DNA from: Xenorhabdus budapestensis
GTDB taxonomy: Bacteria > Pseudomonadota > Gammaproteobacteria > Enterobacterales > Enterobacteriaceae
Length of the DNA stretch: 64,000 bases
Assembly: GCF_002632465.1 (NCBI RefSeq)
Contig: NZ_NIBS01000005.1
Coordinates: 175,678 to 239,677 of the forward strand
Direction: 5' to 3'
The translations under genes and the position numbers were made by a program. Below are positions 1 to 10,461 of this stretch, one piece after another. The notes under the pieces are model-generated. The model did no database searches. It saw only the letters and a list, made by a program, of their open reading frames with translations, and was not told where the DNA came from. Within the stretch, counting starts at the first letter, position 1. Each line of letters starts with the position of its first letter.

Positions 1-3000
1 CATCTTCTACCGACAACACAAACGGGTAGTTGGTCCGCTCCTGTGCCCCAAGAAATTCAATTCCACTGATGATTTCATCCGGCGTGACCGGCTGGGTATT
101 ATGTCGGTAATTCAACAGCGCATTGAATAGCGGTGTCCCACTGGCTACCCCGCTGCAACGTTGAGCCAGCGCCAGTGATGTATGTTCATGCGCTAATAAC
201 CCCGCCAATCGGCTATGGGCGATCTGTACACTCTCCCGTACCGGGGTTTCATCCATATCCAATCGTAACGGCAGGGTATTAATAAACAGTCCCATGCCAT
301 TATTGGCGCCTTCGCCAGCCTGCATACGTCCAAACAGTACCGTGCCAAACACCACGTGCTTCTGACCACTGGTACGCGATAACACTTGCGCCCACGCCAA
401 ATGACACAGCGCCGCCACACTGACGCCCAAACGCCGGGCCTGATTACGCAGACGGTTATTCAGTGCAGGTGTCAGCATTCTGTGCGATTCCGTTACCTGC
501 GAGCCGTCATGGTGTACTTCCGTCAATCCGAACGGCAATGTCGGCTCATCCACCGCCGCCAGCATATCGGTAAAGAAACGGGTATGTTCTTCCTGACTGA
601 TTCCCAGTTGAGCCTGGGCCACCAAAGTACGAAAAGGTATCGGAGCAGGCAAGCTGTCTCCCCGTCCGGTAAGATAGGCCTGCACTTCTCTGTTCATCAC
701 TTCCAGCGTGGTATGGTCGCCAATCAGGTGATGCAACAGTTGCAGCAGGATCCAGCGGCCATCGGTATCCTGAGCAATGACAAAGCGCAACAACGGGGCT
801 TTACTCAGGTCAATACGATGCTGGCGTGGATCAAAGCGTTGGGTCAGTTGGTCACTGATCGATCCGTCAGCTGGATTGAGTGCCAATTCTGTGATGAATA
901 AGGGAACTTGACGACAAACCACCTGAGCCGGAGCTGATAATCCCTCCCAGATAAAAGCGGTACGCAGAATATCATGGCGGTCAACCACCTGTTGTACCGC
1001 GGCCAGATAACGATCCAGCAAAGACCGATCCACAAAAGCCTGTTGGGTTATCAGCAGATAAGGATCGCCTTCGTTTGCCAACAAATGGTGGAATAGAATG
1101 CCATCCTGTAGCGGTGACAGGGCATAGATATCCTGAATGTTGGCAATCCCGCCCGAAATTTGTTCAACGATGTGGTCAATTTCAGGCTGAGTCAGATTAA
1201 TCAACGGCAACATTTCTGGCGTCAGCGTAATAATATCCGGTGTAATGCAGTTGTCAGGTACTCTGACTTCACAATGTTGAGCCAGAGACTGGGCCAAAAC
1301 ACTAAGTGTCGGATGCTCGAATAGCGTTTGGACCGATACGCCCAGCCCCATACACCGCAAACGTTCAATCATCCGCACAGCAAGCAGCGAATGACCACCC
1401 AGTGCAAAGAAACTGTCGTGCCGGCTAATTTGCTCAACCTCCAGCAATTCACTCCAGATAGTGGCGAGTGCGCTCTCAATTTCCCCTTGCGGCGCTTCGT
1501 AAACCTGACGGGCAAAAGCATGTTGATCAGGCGCTGGCAACGCCCGATGATCCAATTTACCGTTCGGTGTCAATGGGAATTCATTCAGACGCACAAAAGC
1601 TGCCGGAACCATATAATCCGGTAAAATAGCACTCAGATATTCACGCAGACTGGCGGCCAGCCCGTTATCCGCTTCTGCCACTACATCATTTGCCACTAGA
1701 TTATTTGCTACTACATAGGCAACTAAACGCTTATCCTGACCGTCACCCAACGCCAGTACCAACGCTTCACTCACCGCCGGATATTCGGTCAGGTGCGCCT
1801 CGATTTCCCCCGGCTCGATACGGAAACCACGGATTTTAACTTGCTGGTCATTACGACCGACAAACACCAGATTGCCATCCGGCAGGTAACGGGCTAAATC
1901 CCCGGTGCGATACATCCGGGCATCGGCGTCATCACTAAACGGATCCGTCAGGAAACGTTCGGCAGTGAGCTCAGGACGATTGAGATAGCCACGGGCCACA
2001 CCCACACCACCAATATATAACTCACCTACTGCGCCCAGCGGCACTGGTTGACCATGTTTGTCCAACAGATAGACACGTTTGTTAACGGTCGGTCTACCGA
2101 TGGGAATTAATCCCCCTGTATAGTCTGACGGGCAGTTCCAAGCGGTGGCGCAAACGGTGATTTCCGTCGGGCCATAAGCGTTGAACAAATCCACCCGGCT
2201 GCACAATGTCTGAAACAAGGCGGTAGCCGGCGCTTCTCCTGCGAACATTAATGTAGGTCTTATGGCTACCTCCGGCAAACCGTCGCCATTGTGGAACATG
2301 GCGGGTGTCAAACAAGCGTGCGTCACCGATTGCTCTTCCAGAAAATGCCAGAGACGGTAAGGGTCTTGCCGAATGGTTTCCGTCGGAATAACCAGCATAG
2401 CCCCACTGCTCAACGCCATCATGATTTCCCAGACGCTGGCATCGAAGCCAAATGAGGCAAACTGCAATATCCGGCTGGTTACACCAACATCAAACTGGGC
2501 AATTTGTTCCAGCGTCAGGTTAACCACACTCTGATGTTCAATCATCACCCCCTTCGGTCTGCCGGTAGATCCGGAAGTGTAGATCACATATGCCAGATGC
2601 CGTGAGGTGAGATCAGGGACCTGCGGATTATGGTCTGGTTGATCGGTGTCCGGCTGATCTGGCAGGGCATGTGGATCGAGTACAGTTAGCGTCTTCAGTA
2701 CTTCTTCACCCAGTGCCGCCCGCCCAATATTATCCGCCAGCAAAATAGTTGGCGCAGCATCAGTGAGCAGATAAGCCAGACGTTCACCCGGATAAGCAGG
2801 GTCTAATGGCACATAAGCCCCGCCCGCTTTCAACACCGCCAGCAATCCCACTATTCTCTCCAGTGATCGCGTCACACAAATAGCTACCGGTTGGTCTGGT
2901 ATTACACCTAATGCAATCAGTTGATGTGCTAATCGGTTGGCGCGAGCATTCAATTCAGCATAGTTGAGCGTCTGGTTTTCATACTTTACCGCTATGGCGT

Positions 3001-6000
3001 CCGGGGTTCTCTCTACCTGTTGTTCAACCAACTGATGAACACACAACTGTTCAGGATATGGCGCTACGATAGCATTCCAGGTTTCCAGCAATAATGTTCG
3101 CTCAGTGGATGACAAAATATCCACAATCGTGACTGATTGTTGAGGATGGTTCACCATCGCCCGCAATAGGATTTGCAAATAGCCGACCTGTCTTTCAATC
3201 GTTTCAGGGTCGAACAGGGCAGAAGAATAATTCAGTTCCCCAACAACCTCACCCGCCTTCTCCGTCAATTCCAGTTGCAGATCGAATTTAGCGATATCGT
3301 ATCCCTGTACGACTGGCGTCACCGCTAATCCCGGTAGTTGCCACTCTTCTGTGTCACTCTCCTGCCAGGCAAACATCACCTGGAATAACGGGGTATATTC
3401 CGGTCTGCGGGGCGGTTGTACGATCTCAACCACCTGCTCGAAAGGCAGATCCTGATGCTCTTGTGCGCCCAGTATCGTCTGCCGCACACGCTGGAGCAGT
3501 GTGACCATATCTGGTGTACCGGACAAATCAATGCGCAATGCCAGGGTATTGACAAAGAATCCGATCAACGGCTCTAGCTCCCGTCGGTTGCGGTTAGCGC
3601 TCGGTATGCCGATCAACAGATCATCCTGCCCGGACAGACGCGACAATAATGCCGCCCAGGCGGTCAGCAATGTCATAAATAATGTGGTGCCGTGTTGTTG
3701 TCCGAGCTGTTTCAGGGCCTGTACTAACGTGGCATCAATCTGCACAGGTATCCGGCCGCCGATAAATGATTGCCGAGATGGACGGGGCCGATCTGTTGGC
3801 AATTCCAGCAGTACCGGGGCATCGGCCAGCGTGCGGCGCCAGTAATCACTCTGCGCCTGTAACCCTTCACCAGAGAATACTTTACGCTGCCAAGCGGCAT
3901 AATCAGGATATTGAATAACCAGCGCGGGCAAGGGATCAGGCTGTTCATTCAAGCAAGCCGAATAAAGGGCGCTCAGTTCTGATTTCAATATCCCTAAAGA
4001 CCAACCATCAGACACAATGTGATGCTGAGTCAGCAAGAAGACGTAATCCTCATCGGCCCGTTGTATCAGCGCGCAACGGATTAAGGGACCACGGGCAAGA
4101 TCAAACGGTGTTTCTGTTTCCTGTACGCACAAAAGCTTAAGTTGCTCATCCATTTCAGGCGTGTTACGCAGCTCGTATTGCTTCACCGGCAGAACAAACT
4201 CCGCCGGTAACAGTTCAACCTGAGGCTGACCGTCAGCCATAATAAAGACTGAACGTAGCGCTTCGTGGCGGGCAAACAGACGATTCAGCGCCTGCTGCCA
4301 GGCGGTAATATTAAGCTTACCACGCAAGTGCAGTGCCAGCGGAATATGATAGGTATCACTGACACCATCAAACTGCGCCAGGAACCACAAACGCTGTTGA
4401 GCGAATGACAACGGTAAAGCATTATCACGGGATACGGGAATAATCTCAGACAATCTATCCCTTCCCTCATTGCGCTGGGCGCTGATCTTCTCCGCAAAGG
4501 CCGCGAGTGACGGTGACGTAAATAAGGCACCTAGCGGCAGTTCAACACCGAAAGCGGCGATACGATTCATGACCCGTACCGCCAACAGTGAATGACCACC
4601 CAACGCAAAGAAGTTGTCATACCGGCTGATCTGCTCAATGCCTAATAATTCACTCCAGATAGCCGCCAATGTAGTTTCTGTCTCCCCTTGTGGTGCTGCG
4701 TAAACCTGACAGGCAAAGGCATTCTGCTCCGGCATCGGCAACGCCCGCCGATCCAGTTTGCCGTTTGGCGTCAGCGGGAAGGCGTCCAGACGCACAAAAG
4801 CCGCTGGCACCATATAATCAGGCAAAATAGCACTCAGATGTTCACGCAAACAGGCAGCTAATCCGCTATCTTCTTCCGCCACGACATAGGCAACCAGACG
4901 TTTGTCCTGCCCATCACCCAGCGCCAGCACCCACGCTTCGCACACCGCAGGATATTCTGTCAGCCGGGCTTCGATTTCCCCCGGCTCAATCCGGAATCCA
5001 CGGATTTTAATCTGCTGGTCATTACGGCCAACAAACACCAGATTGCCATCCGGCAAATAACGGGCCAAATCCCCGGTGCGATACATTCTCGCATCAATTG
5101 CATCACTAAACGGGTCAGCCAGGAAACGTTCGTCAGTCAGGTCAGGGAGATTAAGATAGCCACGTGCCACACCGACACCACCGATATATAGCTCCCCTAC
5201 TGCCCCCAATGGCACTGGCTGACCGTAGTCATCCAGCAGATAAACTCGGGTATTCGCCGTCGGACGCCCAATAGGTGCCAACACATCGGTATAGTCCGTA
5301 TCGGTATAGCACGGACAACGCCAGTGAGTGGCACACACGGTAATTTCTGTCGGGCCATAGGCATTGAACAGTGTGGCCTGACGGCTCAATGTCTGGAGTA
5401 GCACCGGGCTGGGCGCTTCACCGCCCAGTATCACGGTCGGCTTTATCGTCAGCACCGGTAAATCAGCCCCATCCCGTAGCAGAGCCGGAGTCAAACAAGC
5501 ATGCGTCACCGCCTGCTCTTCCAGATAATGCCAGAGGCGGTGCGTATCCTGACGAACCGTGTCGGCCGGAATGACCAAACTGGCTCCACCGGTCAGCGCC
5601 ATCATGGTTTCCCAGACACTGGCATCGAAACCAAATGAAGCGAACTGCAATACCCGGTTACCGGAATGAATACCAAACTGGACAATTTTATCCCGAATAA
5701 GATTGACCAACCCCCGATGTTCAACCATCACCCCTTTGGGCACGCCGGTAGAACCGGAGGTGTAAATCACATAGGCCAGATGACGGGAAATCAGCGCCGC
5801 TATCTGCGGGTTGCTGTCCGGCTGATTAGGCAAGGTGTTCGGATCAAGCCGGGTGTTCGGATCAAGCAAAGTCAGCTCGGCAAGCGCCTCCTCGCCCAAC
5901 GCTACCCGTCCGGTCTCATCAACCAATATTATTGAGGGGGCCGCATCATTCAGGATATGCGCCAGACGTTCCCCCGGATAAGCCGGGTCCAGCGGCACAT

Positions 6001-9000
6001 AGGCGCCACCGGCTTTCAGCACCGCCAACACCCCCACCACCCGTGCCGGTGAGTTTGCCATGCAGATCGCTACCCGCTGATCCGGCGCGATTCCCAGTGC
6101 AATCAATTGATGGGCCAGCCGATTGGCATCGGCATTCAATTCGGCATAGCTCAGGGTTTGTCCTTCATACACCAACGCGGTGGCGTCAGGCGTTTTTTCT
6201 ACCTGTTGTTCAATCAACTGATGAATGCATAACTGTTCAGGATACGGTGTTTCAGTCGCGTTCCAGCTTTCCAGCAATAATGCACGCTCTGTTTCAGACA
6301 AAATGTTCAGTGCCCGTATCGGCATTTCCGGTGCCTGCTCCAGCGCTTCTGCCAGACTTGTCAGCGCCTGTTGCATATAACCGCATACCCGATCCGGCTC
6401 AAACGGCTGTACTACCTGCGCAGTCAGTCCCAGAGTAGACCCCCCGTCCTCTACCGACAGCACAAACGGATAGTTGGTTCGCTCCTGCTCACCCAGAAAT
6501 TCGATACCCGGTACAACTTCATGTGGGATCAGCGGCTGCTCATTATGCCGGTAGTTCAACAGGGCACTAAACAGTGACGTGCCGCCCGCTACCCCACTAC
6601 AACGTTGAGCCAGCGCCAGTGAAGCATGCTCATAATCCAGCAATCCGGCCAGCCGGGACTGTGCCAGCCGCACACTGTCGTGTACCGGGGTATCATCCAA
6701 ATCCAGCCGCAGCGGTAAGGTATTGATAAACAGCCCCATGCCGCTGTCAGCCCCTTCCCCCGCCGCCATGCGCCCGAACAGTACCGTGCCAAACACCACT
6801 TTATTCTGCCCGCTGGTTCGTGACAGCACCTGTGCCCAGGCCAGATGACACAAGGTTGCCACACTGACGCCCAGACGTTTTGCCTGCTGACGAAGGCGGT
6901 CGTTTAACTCCGGCGATAACATCCGGTGCGATTGTGTGACCTGCGAACCATCACGATGCACCTCAGTTAGGCCAAACGGTAGCGTCGGCTCATCCACGTC
7001 GGCCAGCATGTTAGTAAAGAAACGGGTATGTTCTGCCTGATCGACATTCAACCGGGCCTGCGCCACCAGATTGCGGAAAGGCGTCGGTACTGGCAAGTTG
7101 TCATCCTGTCCGGCAAGACAGACCTGCACTTCACGGTGCATCACTTCCATTGTCGTATGGTCGCCAATCAGGTGATGCTGCAATTGCAGCACATGCCAGC
7201 GGCCATCAGTTTCCTGCGCCACTGCTTCTTGTGCTACTACAAAACGTAACAACGGAGCCTGACTCAGATCAAAACGATACTGACGTGGGTCAAAACGGTG
7301 AGCCAATTGCTCACCCACTGGCCCGTCAGCCGGGTTCAGGGTCAGTTCAGTGACCGATAAAGGCGCTTGACGCCAGACCACCTGTGCCGGTACAGATAAA
7401 CCCTGCCAGATAAATGCGGTCCGCAGGATATCATGGCGATCAACCACCTGTTGCACTGCCGCCAGATAGCGATCCAGCAGCGCCCGGTCAGCAAAAACCA
7501 TCGGATAGGCCAGCAGATAGGGGTCAGCTTCCTTCGCCAGCAGATGATGGAATAAGATACCGTCCTGTAACGGCGACAGAGCATAGATATCCTGAATATT
7601 GGTAATTCCGCCCGGCACCTGTTCAACAATGTGGTCAATCTCCGACTGGGTCAGATCAATCAGCGGCAACATTGCCGGCGTCAGCGCGGTGATCGCTGGC
7701 GTAATAACATTCGGCGGTATCGCTACAACCTGATGTTGCTCCAATGTCTGGGCCAGTTCTGACAGCACCGGGCACTGGAACAGGTTACGGGCGGCCAGTG
7801 TCAATCCCAGATTGCGCAGGCGTTCAATCATCCGTACGCCAAGCAAAGAATGACCGCCCAACGCAAAGAAACTGTCATGTCGGCTAATACGCTCAATACC
7901 CAGTAATTCGCGCCAAAGGGTCGCCAGAATAATCTCCATCTCTCCTAGCGGAGCTTCATAAACCTGACGGGCGAAGGCATCCTCGCCCGGAGTCGGCAAC
8001 GCCCGGCGATCCAATTTACCATTCGACGTCAATGGAAATTCATCCAGACGCACAAAGGCCACCGGCACCATATAATCCGGCAACCGCGCACTCAGGTGTT
8101 CACGCAGGCGGGCGGCCAATCCCTCATTCTCTTGGGTCAACACATAGGCAACCAGTTGTTTGTCCTGCCCCTCCCCTAACGCCAGCACCACAGCTCCACA
8201 TATCGCCGGATATTCCACCAGTCGGGCTTCAATTTCCCTCGGTTCAATCCGGAAACCGCGGATTTTCACCTGCTGATCATTACGGCCCAGGAATTCCAGA
8301 TTGCCGTCCGGCAGATAGCGGGCCAAATCTCCGGTTTGGTACATACGCGCATTCGGTTTATTGCTAAATGGATCTGTGAGAAAGCGTTCAGCGGTCAATT
8401 CAGGGCGATTGAGATAACCGCAGGCCACGCCGTCACCCCCGATATAAATCTCACCGGTCATCCCCAATGGCACCGGCTGACCGTCAGTATCCAGCAAATA
8501 AATTCGGGTGTTGGCAATGGGTCGACCAATAGGAATAGAAGTCGTACCCGATGTTAACGCGTCAATATGGTAGGTCGTGGTAAACGTGGTTCCCTCACTC
8601 GGGCCGTAGGCATTCAATAACTGTTGTGGCGGGCTCTTACGCAGCACTTGAGCAATGACATGCGGATCGAGGACATCTCCTCCGACCAGCAATATTTTAA
8701 GTTGAGACAGCACTGGGGACAGCTCCACCGCCAGCCGATTAAACAGCCCGACACTCATCCACAGAACCGTAATGCGATGCGCCTGTAACGCCCGGACAAA
8801 ATCCCGCGGCGTCAGTAACGTGGTATGATCAATAACCACCAGCGCAGCACCATTAAGCAACGGCGCCCAAACTTCAAAGGTGCTGGCATCGAAAGCCGGA
8901 TTAGCGGCGAAAGCAATCCGGTCATTGGGTTCGATGTCAGCATAGCCATTATTGATAACCAACCGGACAACAGCCCGGTGAGGCACAATGACCCCTTTTG

Positions 9001-9562
9001 GTATACCAGTCGAACCAGAGGTGTACATGATATACGCTGGCTCGGCGCTGGCACCCAATAAATCAAGATTGCGATGCTCTTCTTCCCGGATCGGTTCTGT
9101 CTCACGGGTAAAACGGAGCCGCGGGACAACCAATTCAGCCGGGATCTCCATCTGCATATCAGTCAGCAGTAATTTGGCAGCACAATCATTTATCAGCCAG
9201 TTTTTCCGTTCATCCGGTACGTTGGGATCGACAGGAACATAAACCGCACCAGCCTTAAGGATAGCCAACTGAGCCACCACCAGTTCAATAGAGCGTTCTA
9301 ACAGGATCGCTACATGGTCACCCAGACAAATCCCCTGTTCAATCAGTTGACAAGCCAGCCAGTTGGCCCGGGCGTTCAGTTCCGCATAGCTCAGGGTCTG
9401 ATCCCCGGCGATTAACGCTGCGGCAGCCGGGGTTTTCTCTACTTGTTGTTCAAACAACTGATGAATACATACATGGTTAGGATATGGGATTTCCGTGGCG
9501 TTCCAGGTTTCCAACAACCCCACTCTAAGGGTATTTTCCTTGCTGGTAATACTGTCTTTCAT
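1..9562 (-). CDS. Non-ribosomal peptide synthetase, N-terminal part (3' end outside window)
   Basis: Multimodular NRPS building a peptide on carrier-protein thioesters in the cytoplasm. The ATG at 9562 has a GAGG-like site upstream and the frame stays open to the window edge. Domains read from the start: adenylation A1 (about 9500-8000), carrier T1 (FFALGGHSLLG, near 7850), condensation (about 7690-6300), A2 (about 6230-4720), T2 (near 4600), condensation (about 4470-3130), A3 (about 3060-1540), T3 (near 1400), then a partial condensation domain. A domains show YIMYTSGSTG or YVIYTSGSTG core motifs. The first and third condensation domains carry the N-terminal ILFHHLLA motif of dual condensation/epimerisation domains, while the middle one (LSFAQQRLWFL, HHIVSDG) looks LCL type. 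Starting with A suggests an initiation module. Specificity pockets, aligned by eye to GrsA, suggest Val-like for A1 and Phe-like for A2 and A3; this is tentative. Release domain and product are not visible. Confidence 0.95.
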   Translation of the reverse strand, partial: MKDSITSKENTLRVGLLETWNATEIPYPNHVCIHQLFEQQVEKTPAAAALIAGDQTLSYAELNARANWLACQLIEQGICLGDHVAILLERSIELVVAQLAILKAGAVYVPVDPNVPDERKNWLINDCAAKLLLTDMQMEIPAELVVPRLRFTRETEPIREEEHRNLDLLGASAEPAYIMYTSGSTGIPKGVIVPHRAVVRLVINNGYADIEPNDRIAFAANPAFDASTFEVWAPLLNGAALVVIDHTTLLTPRDFVRALQAHRITVLWMSVGLFNRLAVELSPVLSQLKILLVGGDVLDPHVIAQVLRKSPPQQLLNAYGPSEGTTFTTTYHIDALTSGTTSIPIGRPIANTRIYLLDTDGQPVPLGMTGEIYIGGDGVACGYLNRPELTAERFLTDPFSNKPNARMYQTGDLARYLPDGNLEFLGRNDQQVKIRGFRIEPREIEARLVEYPAICGAVVLALGEGQDKQLVAYVLTQENEGLAARLREHLSARLPDYMVPVAFVRLDEFPLTSNGKLDRRALPTPGEDAFARQVYEAPLGEMEIILATLWRELLGIERISRHDSFFALGGHSLLGVRMIERLRNLGLTLAARNLFQCPVLSELAQTLEQHQVVAIPPNVITPAITALTPAMLPLIDLTQSEIDHIVEQVPGGITNIQDIYALSPLQDGILFHHLLAKEADPYLLAYPMVFADRALLDRYLAAVQQVVDRHDILRTAFIWQGLSVPAQVVWRQAPLSVTELTLNPADGPVGEQLAHRFDPRQYRFDLSQAPLLRFVVAQEAVAQETDGRWHVLQLQHHLIGDHTTMEVMHREVQVCLAGQDDNLPVPTPFRNLVAQARLNVDQAEHTRFFTNMLADVDEPTLPFGLTEVHRDGSQVTQSHRMLSPELNDRLRQQAKRLGVSVATLCHLAWAQVLSRTSGQNKVVFGTVLFGRMAAGEGADSGMGLFINTLPLRLDLDDTPVHDSVRLAQSRLAGLLDYEHASLALAQRCSGVAGGTSLFSALLNYRHNEQPLIPHEVVPGIEFLGEQERTNYPFVLSVEDGGSTLGLTAQVVQPFEPDRVCGYMQQALTSLAEALEQAPEMPIRALNILSETERALLLESWNATETPYPEQLCIHQLIEQQVEKTPDATALVYEGQTLSYAELNADANRLAHQLIALGIAPDQRVAICMANSPARVVGVLAVLKAGGAYVPLDPAYPGERLAHILNDAAPSIILVDETGRVALGEEALAELTLLDPNTRLDPNTLPNQPDSNPQIAALISRHLAYVIYTSGSTGVPKGVMVEHRGLVNLIRDKIVQFGIHSGNRVLQFASFGFDASVWETMMALTGGASLVIPADTVRQDTHRLWHYLEEQAVTHACLTPALLRDGADLPVLTIKPTVILGGEAPSPVLLQTLSRQATLFNAYGPTEITVCATHWRCPCYTDTDYTDVLAPIGRPTANTRVYLLDDYGQPVPLGAVGELYIGGVGVARGYLNLPDLTDERFLADPFSDAIDARMYRTGDLARYLPDGNLVFVGRNDQQIKIRGFRIEPGEIEARLTEYPAVCEAWVLALGDGQDKRLVAYVVAEEDSGLAACLREHLSAILPDYMVPAAFVRLDAFPLTPNGKLDRRALPMPEQNAFACQVYAAPQGETETTLAAIWSELLGIEQISRYDNFFALGGHSLLAVRVMNRIAAFGVELPLGALFTSPSLAAFAEKISAQRNEGRDRLSEIIPVSRDNALPLSFAQQRLWFLAQFDGVSDTYHIPLALHLRGKLNITAWQQALNRLFARHEALRSVFIMADGQPQVELLPAEFVLPVKQYELRNTPEMDEQLKLLCVQETETPFDLARGPLIRCALIQRADEDYVFLLTQHHIVSDGWSLGILKSELSALYSACLNEQPDPLPALVIQYPDYAAWQRKVFSGEGLQAQSDYWRRTLADAPVLLELPTDRPRPSRQSFIGGRIPVQIDATLVQALKQLGQQHGTTLFMTLLTAWAALLSRLSGQDDLLIGIPSANRNRRELEPLIGFFVNTLALRIDLSGTPDMVTLLQRVRQTILGAQEHQDLPFEQVVEIVQPPRRPEYTPLFQVMFAWQESDTEEWQLPGLAVTPVVQGYDIAKFDLQLELTEKAGEVVGELNYSSALFDPETIERQVGYLQILLRAMVNHPQQSVTIVDILSSTERTLLLETWNAIVAPYPEQLCVHQLVEQQVERTPDAIAVKYENQTLNYAELNARANRLAHQLIALGVIPDQPVAICVTRSLERIVGLLAVLKAGGAYVPLDPAYPGERLAYLLTDAAPTILLADNIGRAALGEEVLKTLTVLDPHALPDQPDTDQPDHNPQVPDLTSRHLAYVIYTSGSTGRPKGVMIEHQSVVNLTLEQIAQFDVGVTSRILQFASFGFDASVWEIMMALSSGAMLVIPTETIRQDPYRLWHFLEEQSVTHACLTPAMFHNGDGLPEVAIRPTLMFAGEAPATALFQTLCSRVDLFNAYGPTEITVCATAWNCPSDYTGGLIPIGRPTVNKRVYLLDKHGQPVPLGAVGELYIGGVGVARGYLNRPELTAERFLTDPFSDDADARMYRTGDLARYLPDGNLVFVGRNDQQVKIRGFRIEPGEIEAHLTEYPAVSEALVLALGDGQDKRLVAYVVANNLVANDVVAEADNGLAASLREYLSAILPDYMVPAAFVRLNEFPLTPNGKLDHRALPAPDQHAFARQVYEAPQGEIESALATIWSELLEVEQISRHDSFFALGGHSLLAVRMIERLRCMGLGVSVQTLFEHPTLSVLAQSLAQHCEVRVPDNCITPDIITLTPEMLPLINLTQPEIDHIVEQISGGIANIQDIYALSPLQDGILFHHLLANEGDPYLLITQQAFVDRSLLDRYLAAVQQVVDRHDILRTAFIWEGLSAPAQVVCRQVPLFITELALNPADGSISDQLTQRFDPRQHRIDLSKAPLLRFVIAQDTDGRWILLQLLHHLIGDHTTLEVMNREVQAYLTGRGDSLPAPIPFRTLVAQAQLGISQEEHTRFFTDMLAAVDEPTLPFGLTEVHHDGSQVTESHRMLTPALNNRLRNQARRLGVSVAALCHLAWAQVLSRTSGQKHVVFGTVLFGRMQAGEGANNGMGLFINTLPLRLDMDETPVRESVQIAHSRLAGLLAHEHTSLALAQRCSGVASGTPLFNALLNYRHNTQPVTPDEIISGIEFLGAQERTNYPFVLSVED

Positions 9563-10461
9563 TTACTTACTACCTCAACGAATCTATTGGATATTTGAAA
9601 ATTGTTATTCCCAGAAACCATCACAAATGTTTTTCTTTTATTTTTAGGAGAAATAACAACGGGCACGCCGAGCATCGAAAGATACTCAGGCAATACTTTT
9701 TCTCAGGTGCTGGATGTCATAGTCCGGTTAATAACTGCACAACAAAAAATTATGTGGCAATAATTTTCCAGACAATGGAATAAATGGTTAATTTGGTGAA
9801 CAGGAAGAAGGTATTCCATTTTTTCTTTTTTTTCCTTTTTTAGATAAGCGTCTTTGATCTACCGCAATTTTTATTAATCGACGCTGAATTCCACAACTAA
9901 ATAAAAATGGATCTATTGAATATATCTACTGGCATGAGAGCTAAATCCTTGCTGTATTTTGTCCATTTAGTATTAATATTTGATTGAAATTATTTCATAT
10001 AAAATTATCTATAAATATCAACCAAATATAACAATCAGGGAACAAGGAAAACCAAATGAAAATATTATTATAATGTTATAATAAATCCACATATATTTAC
10101 CCATATAAAACATAAAATAACTTCACTATATATTATTTTATAATAATCAGATTACACAACTAATGTAAATTTAAGCACTAACTACATTTAATACCGGAAT
10201 AAAACAATTTCAAATAAATACTAAAATTCCCGGACAGGAGCTCAGTGGAAGAACCGACAAATTTGAGGTTGTTTCCGTTCTGATACGAAATGCAATAACT
10301 TAACCATGAAGATAAATAAGTCATTATGCCATTCGGAAAAGCAAACTTGACAAGTTTGGGGGTTATTCCAATAAACCCCTGCCAGCTTCGCTGGGAAGGA
10401 AAACATAAAGACAGTTGCCAATTGGCAACTGTCTGAACTAAATAATACGATTATTTTGAGG
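9563..10461. other. AT-rich intergenic spacer
   Basis: About 900 bases between the start of the NRPS gene and the end of the acyltransferase gene. It is strikingly AT-rich and I see no convincing coding frame. It must hold the NRPS promoter (reading leftwards). At 10358-10400 there are small hairpins (a GGGGTT/AACCCC pair and a GCCAGC/GCTGG pair), and at 10409-10434 a perfect palindrome listed separately as a terminator. No operator could be assigned. Confidence 0.6.
10401..10434 (-). terminator. Rho-independent terminator of the acyltransferase gene
   Basis: A 26-base perfect palindrome (10409-10434, arm GACAGTTGCC, loop AATT) lies 28 bases past the stop of the minus-strand gene. Read on that strand it is followed by TTTATGTTTT. 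The position and T-rich tail fit an intrinsic terminator. Confidence 0.65.

Noticed and set aside
193..9242. Many open frames of 60-170 codons on both strands inside the NRPS region
   Set aside because: They overlap one uninterrupted minus-strand NRPS frame with clear domain motifs; they are by-products of GC-richer coding sequence.
9595..9783. 62-codon plus-strand frame upstream of the NRPS
   Set aside because: Composition follows the AT-rich spacer, with no ribosome site or recognisable motif.
10409..10434. Perfect palindrome considered as a regulator binding site
   Set aside because: Its place just past a stop codon with a T-rich tail fits a terminator better.
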